Assembly (NCBI GenBank): GCA_964559835.1
Contig: CAZLJE010000010.1
Location: 84,717-148,716 of the forward strand
Source of the DNA: DAISJI01 sp964559835
Lineage (GTDB): Bacteria; Acidobacteriota; Terriglobia; Terriglobales; Acidobacteriaceae
Length of the DNA: 64,000 nt
Reading direction: 5' to 3'
In this document: positions 29,601 to 36,823 of the stretch, piece after piece
Numbering within the stretch: the stretch's first letter is position 1
How the letters are laid out: every line of letters begins with the position of its first letter
Notes under the pieces: generated by a model
The model's input: only the letters and a program-made list of their open reading frames with translations
Told to the model about the DNA's origin: nothing
Database searches by the model: none
Program-made: the position numbers and the translations under genes

Positions 29601-30609
29601 CAACAACTGTGCCTTTGACGTAACGAAAGATGCCGTTGCGGAGCGTGGGAGTGTAGGTGGTCGGGATCCCGAAGAACGACGCGATCGGCGCGCTTTCTTT
29701 GATGATGTTGTGCTGGAAGCTGCCGAACCAGAACGTCTTGTTCTTGATGAGCGGTCCGCCGACGTCGAAGCCGAACTGGTTCATGTTGAGCTTCGGCAAG
29801 TGTATGTGCTGGGCCGTGTTGTACCACTCATTCGAGTTCAGCGCGTTGTTGCGGAGGAATTCGTACACATCGCCATGGACGCCGTTGCTGCCGGGCTTGG
29901 TGGCGATCATGACGTTGGCGCCGGAGTTGCGGCCTGTCTCGGCGGTGGCGCCGAGGGTCACGGTGCGGAATTCCTGGACATTGTCGGGATTGAGGCGCTG
30001 GATATTCGACTGCGGGTTGGGGACGCTGGACTCGTTGGCGTCGATGCCATCGATAGTTACGTTGTGAGCCCGGTCGCGCGAACCGAAGACGTGAGTGCCC
30101 GATCCGGAGGAGCCACTGGGGCGCTGAACGACTCCGGGCTCAAGGGTAAGGAGCGTGAGCGGATTGCGTCCGTTGAGCGGCAGGTTTTTCACTTGTTTTT
30201 CAGTGATCAGATCGCTGATGGTGGCGTTGGTCGTCTCGACGCGCTCGTAGTTGGATTGGACCTCAACGGTGTCGTTGGTGGCGCCGACGGTCATCGTGGC
30301 GTTGACAACGAGCGGCTGTCCGACTGCGAGGACGTTATTGACAGAAGCGAATTTCTGGAACCCGGGGGCACTAACGGTGACCGAATAACGGCCGGGTATG
30401 ACAGACGGGATCGTGTATTTGCCTGCGTCGGAGGTGGTGGCCTGGTACGTCTGGCCGGTGGATTCGTTCTTCACTTCGACCTTGGCATTGGCGACGACGG
30501 CACCGGTTGAATCTGTGACGACGCCCGTTACAGATGATGTACTTACCTGCGCGATCGCTAACATACAGCAAACGAGAGCGAATATCAGACATACTGCTGC
30601 GTTGCGCAT
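26680..30609 (-). CDS. Oar-like TonB-dependent outer-membrane protein (1309 aa)
   Basis: The signal peptide (VCLIFALVCCMLAIAQ) is followed by a carboxypeptidase-regulatory-like domain (about 22-110, GVVTDSTGAVVANAKVEVKN), a plug region with the typical LPLNGRNPLTLLTLEPGV, and a very long barrel ending in VIQLGLKLSF with C-terminal Phe. Architecture is the same as the receptor at 16 kb, but it is 357 residues longer and the sequence is clearly divergent, so the ligand is probably different. It stands alone with its own terminator-like hairpin. AAGCTTCC-type purine/pyrimidine sequence precedes the ATG (GGAGG-like on the coding strand: GGAGGCTTCC). Confidence 0.9.
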   Translation of the reverse strand: MRNAAVCLIFALVCCMLAIAQVSTSSVTGVVTDSTGAVVANAKVEVKNESTGQTYQATTSDAGKYTIPSVIPGRYSVTVSAPGFQKFASVNNVLAVGQPLVVNATMTVGATNDTVEVQSNYERVETTNATISDLITEKQVKNLPLNGRNPLTLLTLEPGVVQRPSGSSGSGTHVFGSRDRAHNVTIDGIDANESSVPNPQSNIQRLNPDNVQEFRTVTLGATAETGRNSGANVMIATKPGSNGVHGDVYEFLRNNALNSNEWYNTAQHIHLPKLNMNQFGFDVGGPLIKNKTFWFGSFQHNIIKESAPIASFFGIPTTYTPTLRNGIFRYVKGTVVANGVSLTKNDPRLVDASGNLVTGVVPCASPTSTNCIASYNINGANDPAGLGPDAKMLALANSLPLPNFYNGAAGDGLNFAGYNWNPPTKFTGPNYLVRIDHTFGPNDNIFGHWLQNHFNTTEGDFLNARPEVYPGFAPLGEALRIGRNLAVSYRHTFTPNLVNEFTMGFNRFAFAFTFGESNPAFGDLTKNPPYGDDCVYGSTTLMTPPGCVSPKTQRAVTVPQFIDNISWTHGAHTFHAGVNFRLYYHNDARGFFGSTITAPGILFSRSSRLANFCNGPCTGSNVISASNLGINSTDLNNLNQAIDELAGVPSSLRKSFVADFANNSYVSTPYATVYTRAHQYDSYIQDEWKIRQNLTVNAGLRWEYNPAPFDAKESLVPEKRIDGSQGPVNFVKADRWFNNNNIGSIGPRLGIAWSPNNKTSIRAGYSWLFDTISTFQVTAMAGKVPGFMLGCNNNISTAGTVSTAAGCVAPSGMTNRLSSFPQDVPSPTSTPSAALSQPVQPRGTAPSVGAFDPNLKNPSVHEWSLSIQRELPLQIVAEVGYVGKRGTHLYRGYDANQINPLAHPGLLDSFNIAHANVLAGCNPDGTKPSSGSLCPAAGASPTMLLTLVNNTFLNSSSSVSDFTLNNIGNLAARMDALASNDPQRKAAFPLTYFRPNPQFTQIFYQDSGGDSYYHGLIVSARRRFEQGLTFGLSYTFSKSIDDLSIDPTGASTGGGLSTTGSATPTDIHNFRLDRAVSDFDNKHVLVGSMYYELPVGPGKKFADSAPGWLNQIIGGWALTQIFNYQSGEPFTVYAGSFTTNSQHVSTAVLVGDKPGSNITYNLAGVLGPVLYNTGGFVSAPAGVAPGTVADLNCQVFKNGNTKFCIPAAGQQGERRNSFRGPDFWNIDGGLMKNFKMTERFVLQFRAEIFNMLNHPNFENPRNASVGSPNITSSNFGTVCCTTAAVQSSSQVNPIGEPSRVIQLGLKLSF

Positions 30610-31182
30610 AGGAAGCCTCCAGCTTCTGAAAGCAATATCTGAGTCATGCGAAAGACCGGCGCTAATGAATGGAGATCTGCCCCACCACAGATTGGTCTAA
30701 GCGTTTCGCCTTTAGCTCAGAATTCCGCGAATCATACACAAAGCAAAATTTTGTGCAACTCTTGTTTCCGGGGCTTTGCGGGTTGGAAACGGCGGAGACC
30801 AGATGAACCTGGGTGCGAAGAACAGGAGATGCGCGTACTATCCGCTAAGTTCGGTGCTCTTCCGAGGGGCTTCCTGACGCTGCACATAGGAAAAGGTGAT
30901 AAATCTGCAAGGATCGCAACGGAATCAGCGAACCGTTAATCCCAGGTGGCGGGCAATGCGGAAGTTAGTGAGTTCCGTCACGCCCTGTAGCATCAAAATC
31001 ACGGTCCATTTATGGTCCAATAATTGTTTCTGAGCACTCCAAAACTGGCTTTCAGAGCCACCGTATCGCCAGTGTCAATTACGACTAAAATCGTTGCTGT
31101 CACGGCATTTTCAGGAAGTTTGAGGAACGGACAGGCAGCGAGAGGAGTACGCGGTAATCGAAGGGAAGTGGTTTTTAAGAGC
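30610..31182. other. Long intergenic region upstream of the TonB-type gene and tRNA
   Basis: About 570 bases. It must hold the promoter of the minus-strand TonB-type gene and that of the plus-strand tRNA, but I found no strong consensus. An AT-rich patch lies near 30735-30760. No coding frame recognised. Confidence 0.4.
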
Positions 31183-31258
31183 GGGGGCGTAGTCAGCTGG
31201 TTAGAACGCCTGCCTGTCACGCAGGAGGCCGCGAGTTCGAGTCCCGTCGCTCTCGCCA
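31183..31258 (+). tRNA. tRNA-Asp (GTC)
   Basis: Acceptor GGGGGCG (31183-31189) pairs with CGCTCTC (two G-T wobbles), followed by discriminator G and encoded CCA (31256-31258). The anticodon arm is CCTGC-CTGTCAC-GCAGG, anticodon GTC. The T-arm GCGAG-TTCGAGT-CCCGT has one A-C mismatch. The D-arm (GTC...GAAC) is one base shorter than the usual GCTC...GAGC, giving 76 instead of 77 bases. It is probably functional, but these two weaknesses leave some doubt. Confidence 0.85.
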
Positions 31259-31407
31259 ACTTTCGCCGGTTGAGCCATTTGACCGCGAGAACCGGCCGCC
31301 CAATCGTTCGATCCCTGATTTCCGGTTTGGTCGAGTCGCTTCATCGCCCTGTCGCGGGAGGTTACTCGCGGATCAATCAACTACGCACGTGAGTTGCCTC
31401 AAGCTTG

Positions 31408-31872
31408 CTAAGAATGGCTCTTGTCTTCAGCAAAACTTTCCGCACGCTTACCGATCTTCTTAAGGACCAGTTCAATCTGTTGTAGCTCTTCTGCAGAGAC
31501 ATCCTGGAAGGCACGTTTGATGAGTGCCGTGTGTCGGCGAAAGAGAGGGACGAACATTCGGCGTCCTTCTTCAGTCAGGGACACTGTCCTTACCCGACGA
31601 TCTTCGCTGCACTCTACCCGGCCGACAAAGCCCTTCTTGTATAGACGATCCACCGCCACGCTGACTGATCCCGGGTTGAGGTAAACCTTCGGACCAATGG
31701 CATTCACCGGCAGCGGTCCTTTATGTAGCAGTACTTCGAGAACGCGAAAGTCTGACTCTCCCAATCCCTCTTCAAGTAGCGGCGGCAGGAGATACCGTGA
31801 CATCGACTGCCAAGCCTTCAGCATGATGAGCCAGGTGTGAAGTGCTTCCGGGGGCTTTTGGCGTTCTTTCAT
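31408..31872 (-). CDS. MarR-family transcriptional regulator
   Basis: A 154-residue regulator starting at the ATG of MKERQKPPEAL (31872); the frame stays open further upstream through the operator region, but that stretch is not protein-like. The winged helix spans about 45-115 (LGESDFRVLEVLLHKGPLP, NPGSVSVAVDRLYKKGFV, ECSEDRRVRTVSLTEEG), with dimerisation helices at both ends. It is divergent from a YceI-family gene with an 87-base gap that carries nested dyads, the usual layout for a MarR repressor controlling both genes. Confidence 0.88.
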   Translation of the reverse strand: MKERQKPPEALHTWLIMLKAWQSMSRYLLPPLLEEGLGESDFRVLEVLLHKGPLPVNAIGPKVYLNPGSVSVAVDRLYKKGFVGRVECSEDRRVRTVSLTEEGRRMFVPLFRRHTALIKRAFQDVSAEELQQIELVLKKIGKRAESFAEDKSHS

Positions 31873-31898
31873 AAAAATGTGAATCTCGTGATTATACT

Positions 31899-31925
31899 CG
31901 ACATCAGATATATCGATGTCGATAT
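31899..31925. promoter_or_regulatory. Probable MarR operator between marR and yceI
   Basis: Two nested inverted repeats overlap here: CGACATC (31899-31905) with GATGTCG (31915-31921), and ATATCGA-TG-TCGATAT (31910-31925). Further ATCGAT half-sites follow near 31932. The symmetry and spacing fit a MarR dimer site. Confidence 0.6.
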
Positions 31926-31959
31926 GAAATAGATCGATGAAATAAATAAGGAGGCTACC

Positions 31960-32520
31960 ATGGCCATCACAGCAGCTCCAGTACAAACCTCAACAACGAC
32001 CTGGAACATCGACCCCGCTCACTCTATGGCGGAATTCAAAGTCAAGCACATGATGATCGCGAATGTGAAAGGGCAATTCTCGAAGGTTTCGGGAGCTTTG
32101 TTCCTGGATGAATCTGATCTCGCGAACTCCCGCGTCGAAGCCTCGATCGAGGCGGCCTCGATTCATACGCGCGATGAACAGCGCGACACACACCTGAAGA
32201 GTGCCGATTTCTTTGATGTGGAGAAGTTTCCGACCCTGCACTTCAAATCCAAGAGCATCAGCATCGTCAGGGATGGAGAGTTGGCGGTCGAAGGCGACCT
32301 GACCATCCATGGCGTAACCCACAACGTCCGCTTTGCGGTTGAAGGGCCAACACCACCCACGAAGGATCCCTGGGGCAACACACGAGTTGCGGTTTCCGCG
32401 ACCACAAAGATCAACCGAAAGGATTTCGGCTTGACTTGGAACGCTGCCCTCGAGACCGGCGGCATTCTGGTTGGTGAGGAGGTGACCATCACGCTCGATG
32501 TCGAATTCGTGAAGGCCTGA
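31960..32520 (+). CDS. YceI-family lipocalin-like protein
   Basis: A 186-residue protein with a strong ribosome site (AAGGAGG) nine bases before the ATG. The YceI signature is complete: WNIDPAHSMAEFKVKHMM, the R-x-E-A-S-I-E strand, DEQRDTHLKSADFFDVEKFP and LTIHGVTHNVRF. The fold is a beta-barrel that binds isoprenoid-like or other amphipathic ligands. No signal peptide is present, so it is probably cytoplasmic. It is divergent from and probably repressed by the adjacent MarR protein. Confidence 0.93.
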   Translation: MAITAAPVQTSTTTWNIDPAHSMAEFKVKHMMIANVKGQFSKVSGALFLDESDLANSRVEASIEAASIHTRDEQRDTHLKSADFFDVEKFPTLHFKSKSISIVRDGELAVEGDLTIHGVTHNVRFAVEGPTPPTKDPWGNTRVAVSATTKINRKDFGLTWNAALETGGILVGEEVTITLDVEFVKA

Positions 32521-33194
32521 CCGCTAGCAGGTGAGGGCCGGATTTACCGATTGTTTAACACGGGCAAGTCAAGACTGATGATTCCGGGCCTGACCGGCTC
32601 CTCGGGAGCTGCCGAAACGGCGCCTGTCCCGAAAACAAACTGAACAGCGCGATGCAGCTGCTAGATTACTGGAGAGTGTGGCTCTTACCGATCTCAGACA
32701 AACAAAACTCGCCTTCTGAACTGCCCAAAAAACACGGTGCATTTTCCGAAATCCGGAATTTCCACACCTTTGTCTCGACCGCCGTTACTGATTTCGTGGT
32801 GGGTTAGTCGCATCAGGTTTGATTTAAGCCGATACCCAACCGGTGTGGTTCAAAGCTTTTCCTTACAGCGGTTTGGAAAGATTAGCCCAGTGCCGGCCCC
32901 CTTCTCGACATCGGGCCGCTGTTGATTGCTGAAATGCAGAGTTCCGGATTTCGGAACAAAACACATTTTTTCGTCTATCGAATTCTCTTCCTGCATATAG
33001 TTCCGTCCACAAAGGTGGGGCAGCGACTCAGTTCTAGCCGAACTCAAGTCTGCAAGGACTCACCCCGTATAGTGGCCGGTTACAAAATAGACCTCCAGCG
33101 GTTCAGGCAAGTGCGCCAAAAGTACCTGATCTACTCTGACCGCTGAATTGACGCGACGTGTCCTCCATCGCACGGACGCATAGGACAATCAGGA
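32521..33194. other. Intergenic region of about 670 bases
   Basis: No frame with coding character is recognised on either strand. It contains the 15-base inverted repeat listed separately. Base composition is more AT-rich than in the flanking genes, which suggests a decayed insertion. Confidence 0.4.
32744..32956. repeat. 15-base inverted repeat pair, possible MITE-like remnant
   Basis: TTCCGAAATCCGGAA (32744-32758) recurs exactly as its reverse complement TTCCGGATTTCGGAA (32942-32956). Together the arms delimit about 213 bases without a gene. Each arm is itself nearly palindromic. Confidence 0.5.
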
Positions 33195-33944
33195 GTGGTT
33201 ATTCGGGACCAAGTGCTTCCGTGCAGCGTGAGAATCATCGTAGCCAGCGATCAGCCGATCGCACGAGCGGCATTACGTTGCTTGCTCTCCGCACAGGCGA
33301 CGATCGATGTGACAGCCGAAGTTGGCTTTGAAGACGCTCTGGAGCACATTCGCACGCAACTCCCGCAAGTCCTCGTGCTGCACTTCGGCCGAAGTGATTC
33401 CGCAGTGCTCAAGCTCATCCAGCGCGTCCGGAAGGAAGTACCGTCTACAGCGATCGTCGCGCTCACGTACACCGCCGAGCAAGCGTATGTCCGTCCGGTG
33501 CTGATGGCCGGCGCCGCCGGCTACGTGCTCGTGGGAAGCCAACCGGACGACCTTCTCAAAGCCATTCGACAGGCCTCGCGCGGATGCAGTTACCTGGATC
33601 CCCTCCTCAGTGATGAAGTTCTTCAGATGTTGACGCAAAGGCCTGGGCGGTCATCGGACCATGATCGCATGCTCGCGCCGCTCAGTGAAAGAGAGGAGCA
33701 GGTGCTGAAGCAGATCGCGCTCGGTTACACGCATAAGGAGATTGCAGGGTTGCTGTCTATCAGCGAGAAGACGGTGGACACGTATCGCGCCCGCATTCTC
33801 CAGAAAACCAAGCTGCGCAGTCGGGCGGAGATCGTGCGTTATGCCATCGCCCTCGGGTTGTTCTGCACAAACCCGACACAGGTTAATGGATGCAGTGGTA
33901 ATGGATATTTTCGAGAGGCGAAACAAGTATTGATTCCTGTTTGA
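33195..33944 (+). CDS. NarL/LuxR-type response regulator with degenerate receiver
   Basis: A 249-residue protein from a GTG start. The C-terminal LuxR helix-turn-helix is intact (LSEREEQVLKQIALGYTHKE, then IAGLLSISEKTVDTYRARI). The receiver fold is recognisable (VRIIVASDQPIARAALRCLL), but the phosphoacceptor position reads VLVLHFGRSD, with His63 where Asp is expected. The acidic pair is reduced to SD (18-19) and the conserved Lys is absent. It should therefore act without canonical phosphorylation. No kinase gene is adjacent. Confidence 0.85.
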   Translation: MVIRDQVLPCSVRIIVASDQPIARAALRCLLSAQATIDVTAEVGFEDALEHIRTQLPQVLVLHFGRSDSAVLKLIQRVRKEVPSTAIVALTYTAEQAYVRPVLMAGAAGYVLVGSQPDDLLKAIRQASRGCSYLDPLLSDEVLQMLTQRPGRSSDHDRMLAPLSEREEQVLKQIALGYTHKEIAGLLSISEKTVDTYRARILQKTKLRSRAEIVRYAIALGLFCTNPTQVNGCSGNGYFREAKQVLIPV

Positions 33945-34104
33945 ATGCTCGCTTTGATCGACCAGCGCGAACTTCGGGTTAGCTAACGTACCAGTGATTC
34001 GGAAGGGGAATACCAGTTTACCGTTCTTGGTCCTACCCTCATCGGTTCCGCTGAAATTCAGATGTCCTGAACATTGAAGATCGACCCGTAGAACGCCACA
34101 TCGA

Positions 34105-34308
34105 TTTCACGGTTGGTTATCTGATTTTTGTTGAGTTCGAGAGCACCGTCCTTAAACTGGCATTTTTTGAAGGTCTTTCATTGAAAGCGATTGCTGAGCG
34201 TACCAACGAGGGTTTGGGTAACGTTCGCCATCACTACCATCGCGGGCGCGGCGCTTCGCGCCACGGCGATGCGGCCTATTCTCAACTTTCGCCAGTTTGG
34301 GAGTGATT
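34105..34308 (+). pseudogene. ECF sigma factor region-4 remnant
   Basis: In one plus frame the DNA reads TVLKLAFFEGLSLKAIAERT then NEGLGNVRHHYHRG, a clear sigma region-4 helix-turn-helix. No region 2 or start codon lies upstream, and the frame runs into unrelated sequence before a TGA at 34306. This is a 3' fragment of a lost ECF sigma gene. Confidence 0.55.
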
Positions 34309-34656
34309 GAGCAGAGCACGGACAGACCGTTCGGTTTCACCGAGCGTGGCGAGAAATTGAAGTAATCCGAGCTTCTCTTTCCACATGCGACCCTCGGTGA
34401 TGTCCTCCTGGACGCGTTCGCACATTTCTCGAATGCGCTGTACGCGCGTGGCAAGGATCATGGCCGTGCTAGCATTGGCGTCCGTTTGAACCGCGAGAAG
34501 CGCCGCCCAAAGGGTAGTGCGGCAGTGATCGACCGCGCTTTTCAGTTCAGTAAGCCCGTCCGCAGGGATGACGCGTGCTGTCGCGCCTTCCTCGACGAGC
34601 GCGAGACCCTCTTTCATCCGCGCAATTTGGGTGAACCAATCCTGAGATTCAGGCAT
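34282..34656 (-). CDS. Hypothetical helical protein
   Basis: A 124-residue soluble protein from the ATG at 34656, which has AAGGA five bases upstream on the coding strand. It is predicted to be mostly alpha-helical (WFTQIARMKEGLALVEEGA, RVQRIREMCERVQEDI) with no signal peptide or membrane segment. I recognise no domain. It resembles small regulatory or scaffold proteins in composition only. Its 3' end overlaps the sigma remnant on the other strand. Confidence 0.6.
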   Translation of the reverse strand: MPESQDWFTQIARMKEGLALVEEGATARVIPADGLTELKSAVDHCRTTLWAALLAVQTDANASTAMILATRVQRIREMCERVQEDITEGRMWKEKLGLLQFLATLGETERSVRALLNHSQTGES

Positions 34657-34758
34657 CGTGTTCCTTACGCTGTTGAAGTCTGGATGTTTTTCTTTGAAAA
34701 AGTGTGGACCACCCACAAATAAAATCGGAGCCCCACCGCTTATATTCTAACATTCACG

Positions 34759-35157
34759 CTAAAACCCAGGAGTCCATCTGGTCCACGATGGTTCATCTCT
34801 TACACAAAGCTCAAGTGCGGTGCCGTCGAGCACTTCGGGGCCCAACATTGTTTCTTGTACCTGCGCGCGCTTTTTCGCGTCCAGGCCCGGGTCCAGCACT
34901 GTCATCTGCCTTGGGTCTACCATGAATTCAACCGAGCGACGTCCTTCGTCAATACTGCCGGATGCCACCGGCGCACGAATCTCGTGATTGTCGGCGGCAA
35001 ATGAAAAGATTCCGGAGCGATAGACATGGACAGTCAGCGTCGAGCGCGCGACATCAATCGCCGCTGCTCCGGTAATAGGGTTCGACTGGCTCGCCAGCAG
35101 CGCTGGAAACGAGGTCAAAAGAGTCGCCAGGACTGCGGCCCGCAAGCTCTGCTCCAT
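34759..35157 (-). pseudogene. Truncated YceI-like exported protein
   Basis: The signal-like N-terminus (LRAAVLATLLTSFPALLASQ) is followed by the first half of a YceI-type barrel: IDVARSTLTVHVYRSGIFSF and VEFMVDPRQMTVLDPGLDAK, then VQETMLGPEVLD. At the point where the family continues with F-P-E-I-x-F and the second half of the barrel, the frame instead reads GTALELCVRDEPSW and stops. About half the domain is missing. It is either a truncated pseudogene or, less likely, a short variant. Confidence 0.55.
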
Positions 35158-35359
35158 GCGTCCTACTTTCTGATGGCGGCCGTACCGTGGGAGGCCGATA
35201 CGACCGCCTGCTGCGCCGTCACGGCGCTCATTTCTGCGCTTTAGGTTCTAAGCTCGCAGCGGCTGTCTCCTGTCCTTCGCAGGCTCCGAAGTCCTTGCGA
35301 GTGTTTTCGACCACCAGGGTAGAGCCGGTCGAGTCGTTATCTGACTTTTTCGCCTTGAA

Positions 35360-35707
35360 TCAGACTCGATTACTCCCCGCCAACGATTGACCTTCAAGTT
35401 GGAAGCGTTTGCCGTCCTTGCGGATCAGGGTCTTTCCATCGGGACTGACGCACCCTTCATAAACTCCTCTATGCTTCATGACGCAATAGAGGAGCCCGCC
35501 ACCGGCGGCAGCAGCGCCAATCCCGGCGCCCACCATCGCTTTGTTGACGCTGTAGCTTTTCGACGCAACATAGTCCGGCGAGCCTGTGTTTGACGTCGGA
35601 GTCGGGCTACCCGGCGACGGCATCCCTCCGTACTGCGCTAGTGCCACTTGGCACAACGCCAGGCTGCAGAGGATCGTCGAAACCAGGATTCGTTTACTCA
35701 ATGACAT
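35360..35707 (-). CDS. Small exported protein of unknown function
   Basis: A 115-residue protein with a clean signal peptide (ILVSTILCSLALCQVALAQ). After a Pro/Ser-rich linker comes a Gly/Ala-rich hydrophobic stretch (MVGAGIGAAAAGGGLLYCV) and a C-terminal hairpin-like segment (YEGCVSPDGKTLIRKDGKRF) with two cysteines in the mature part. Similar short proteins occur in Acidobacteria, but I know no function. Probably periplasmic or membrane associated. Confidence 0.65.
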   Translation of the reverse strand: MSLSKRILVSTILCSLALCQVALAQYGGMPSPGSPTPTSNTGSPDYVASKSYSVNKAMVGAGIGAAAAGGGLLYCVMKHRGVYEGCVSPDGKTLIRKDGKRFQLEGQSLAGSNRV

Positions 35708-36008
35708 AGACCCTTCTTGAAGACCTCTACTGCAATGCCTGCCGGATTGCAGACCTTGCCTCCGCCGCCTTGCGGGTCAGTTTTGGTTATACGGCGGCGA
35801 AGATAGTCAAACCCCTTATACCGCTGTCCTATCATCTCGCTCGCTGGCGATGGCCGGCCCAACAGTCACTCCGTTTCGGTCCCGCAGACAGTCGGATGTG
35901 TCGCCACACGACGTACTGTTGGGCAACCGTATGGCGCGTAACGAAGAACGCGTTTGGTTACTCAAATATGAGAGTCATGGCACTTTGAAATCACTCCAAG
36001 GCGGGGCA

Positions 36009-36710
36009 GTGAATCGCGGTCGCATACTTCTTGTTCATACGGATCGAGTACAACTCCAGCATCTGCGCCGTGGACTACGCGGGCAGGAGTACGACGTTAG
36101 AACCTCTGCGGATCACTTTTCGGCATTGGATCTGGTGCGCAGCTGGGTGCCTGACGTACTGCTGATCGAGTTCGGACGCGATCCCAGCGCATTTCAACTC
36201 CTTCAGCGGCGATTGCGGGCGGCAGCCGTTCCGCAAATCGTCGCTCTTTTGTGCTACCGCCCAGGCCCACTGCGAATGGCGGCTCTCGCCGCTGGGGCGA
36301 ATGACTATATCGCCCGCCCCATTACGATCCCCGAACTGAAGGCTCGGATCGCGCTGGCGATGGAGCGTGCCTCGATTCGGCAACGCGGAACGGTGACGCG
36401 AATCGAAAGCGCTGATCTGCTGATCGACTTTGACGAGCGGAGGGTACTCGCTGCAGGACAAGAGCAACATCTTGCCGTGAAGGAATTCAACATGCTTCGC
36501 TGTCTTCTCCTGAACGCCAACCGTCCGGTACGGCACGAAGAATTACTGGCTGCGATCGGCGGTCGCGGGGGAAAACGGAATCTCCGCGTGTACATCCGGC
36601 AGTTGAGAAAAAAGCTCGAGCCGAATGCCGATCAGCCGAGATACATCAGGACCGAAGCGCGGATCGGCTACCGCTTCGATGCAGCTTCCGCCAACATCAT
36701 CTTTTCTTAA
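36009..36710 (+). CDS. OmpR-type response regulator with degenerate receiver
   Basis: The GTG at 36009 is preferred because AAGG lies seven bases upstream and the receiver fold begins right after it (RGRILLVHTDR); the frame is open back to an ATG at 35850. The C-terminal winged helix is intact (VKEFNMLRCLLLNANRPVRH; LRVYIRQLRKKLEP; YIRTEARIGYRF), as in KdpE/PhoB. The phosphoacceptor site reads VLLIEFGRD, Glu replacing Asp, and the usual acidic pair is HTD. The K-P switch is R-P. It may be constitutively active or respond to partners instead of phosphate. No kinase is adjacent. Confidence 0.82.
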   Translation: MNRGRILLVHTDRVQLQHLRRGLRGQEYDVRTSADHFSALDLVRSWVPDVLLIEFGRDPSAFQLLQRRLRAAAVPQIVALLCYRPGPLRMAALAAGANDYIARPITIPELKARIALAMERASIRQRGTVTRIESADLLIDFDERRVLAAGQEQHLAVKEFNMLRCLLLNANRPVRHEELLAAIGGRGGKRNLRVYIRQLRKKLEPNADQPRYIRTEARIGYRFDAASANIIFS

Positions 36711-36823
36711 TCTCTCCTTAACCACTTCTTTACCCTCCGTATCTCCGCCCGCGTTTACCTCCTCTTCTTGGTTGCCGGAGAAGATTCTCAGCGGCCCCGG
36801 CGACTCTGCCCAGGAGGTGAACT

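Noticed and set aside
30999..31259. An 86-residue minus-strand frame over the tRNA-Asp gene
   Set aside because: It is the translation of the antisense of a tRNA (GLELAASCVTGRRS-type string), a common false annotation.
35850..36008. N-terminal extension of the OmpR-type regulator from the ATG at 35850
   Set aside because: No ribosome site and no similarity to receivers; the GTG at 36009 has AAGG upstream and starts exactly at the fold. The longer start cannot be fully excluded.
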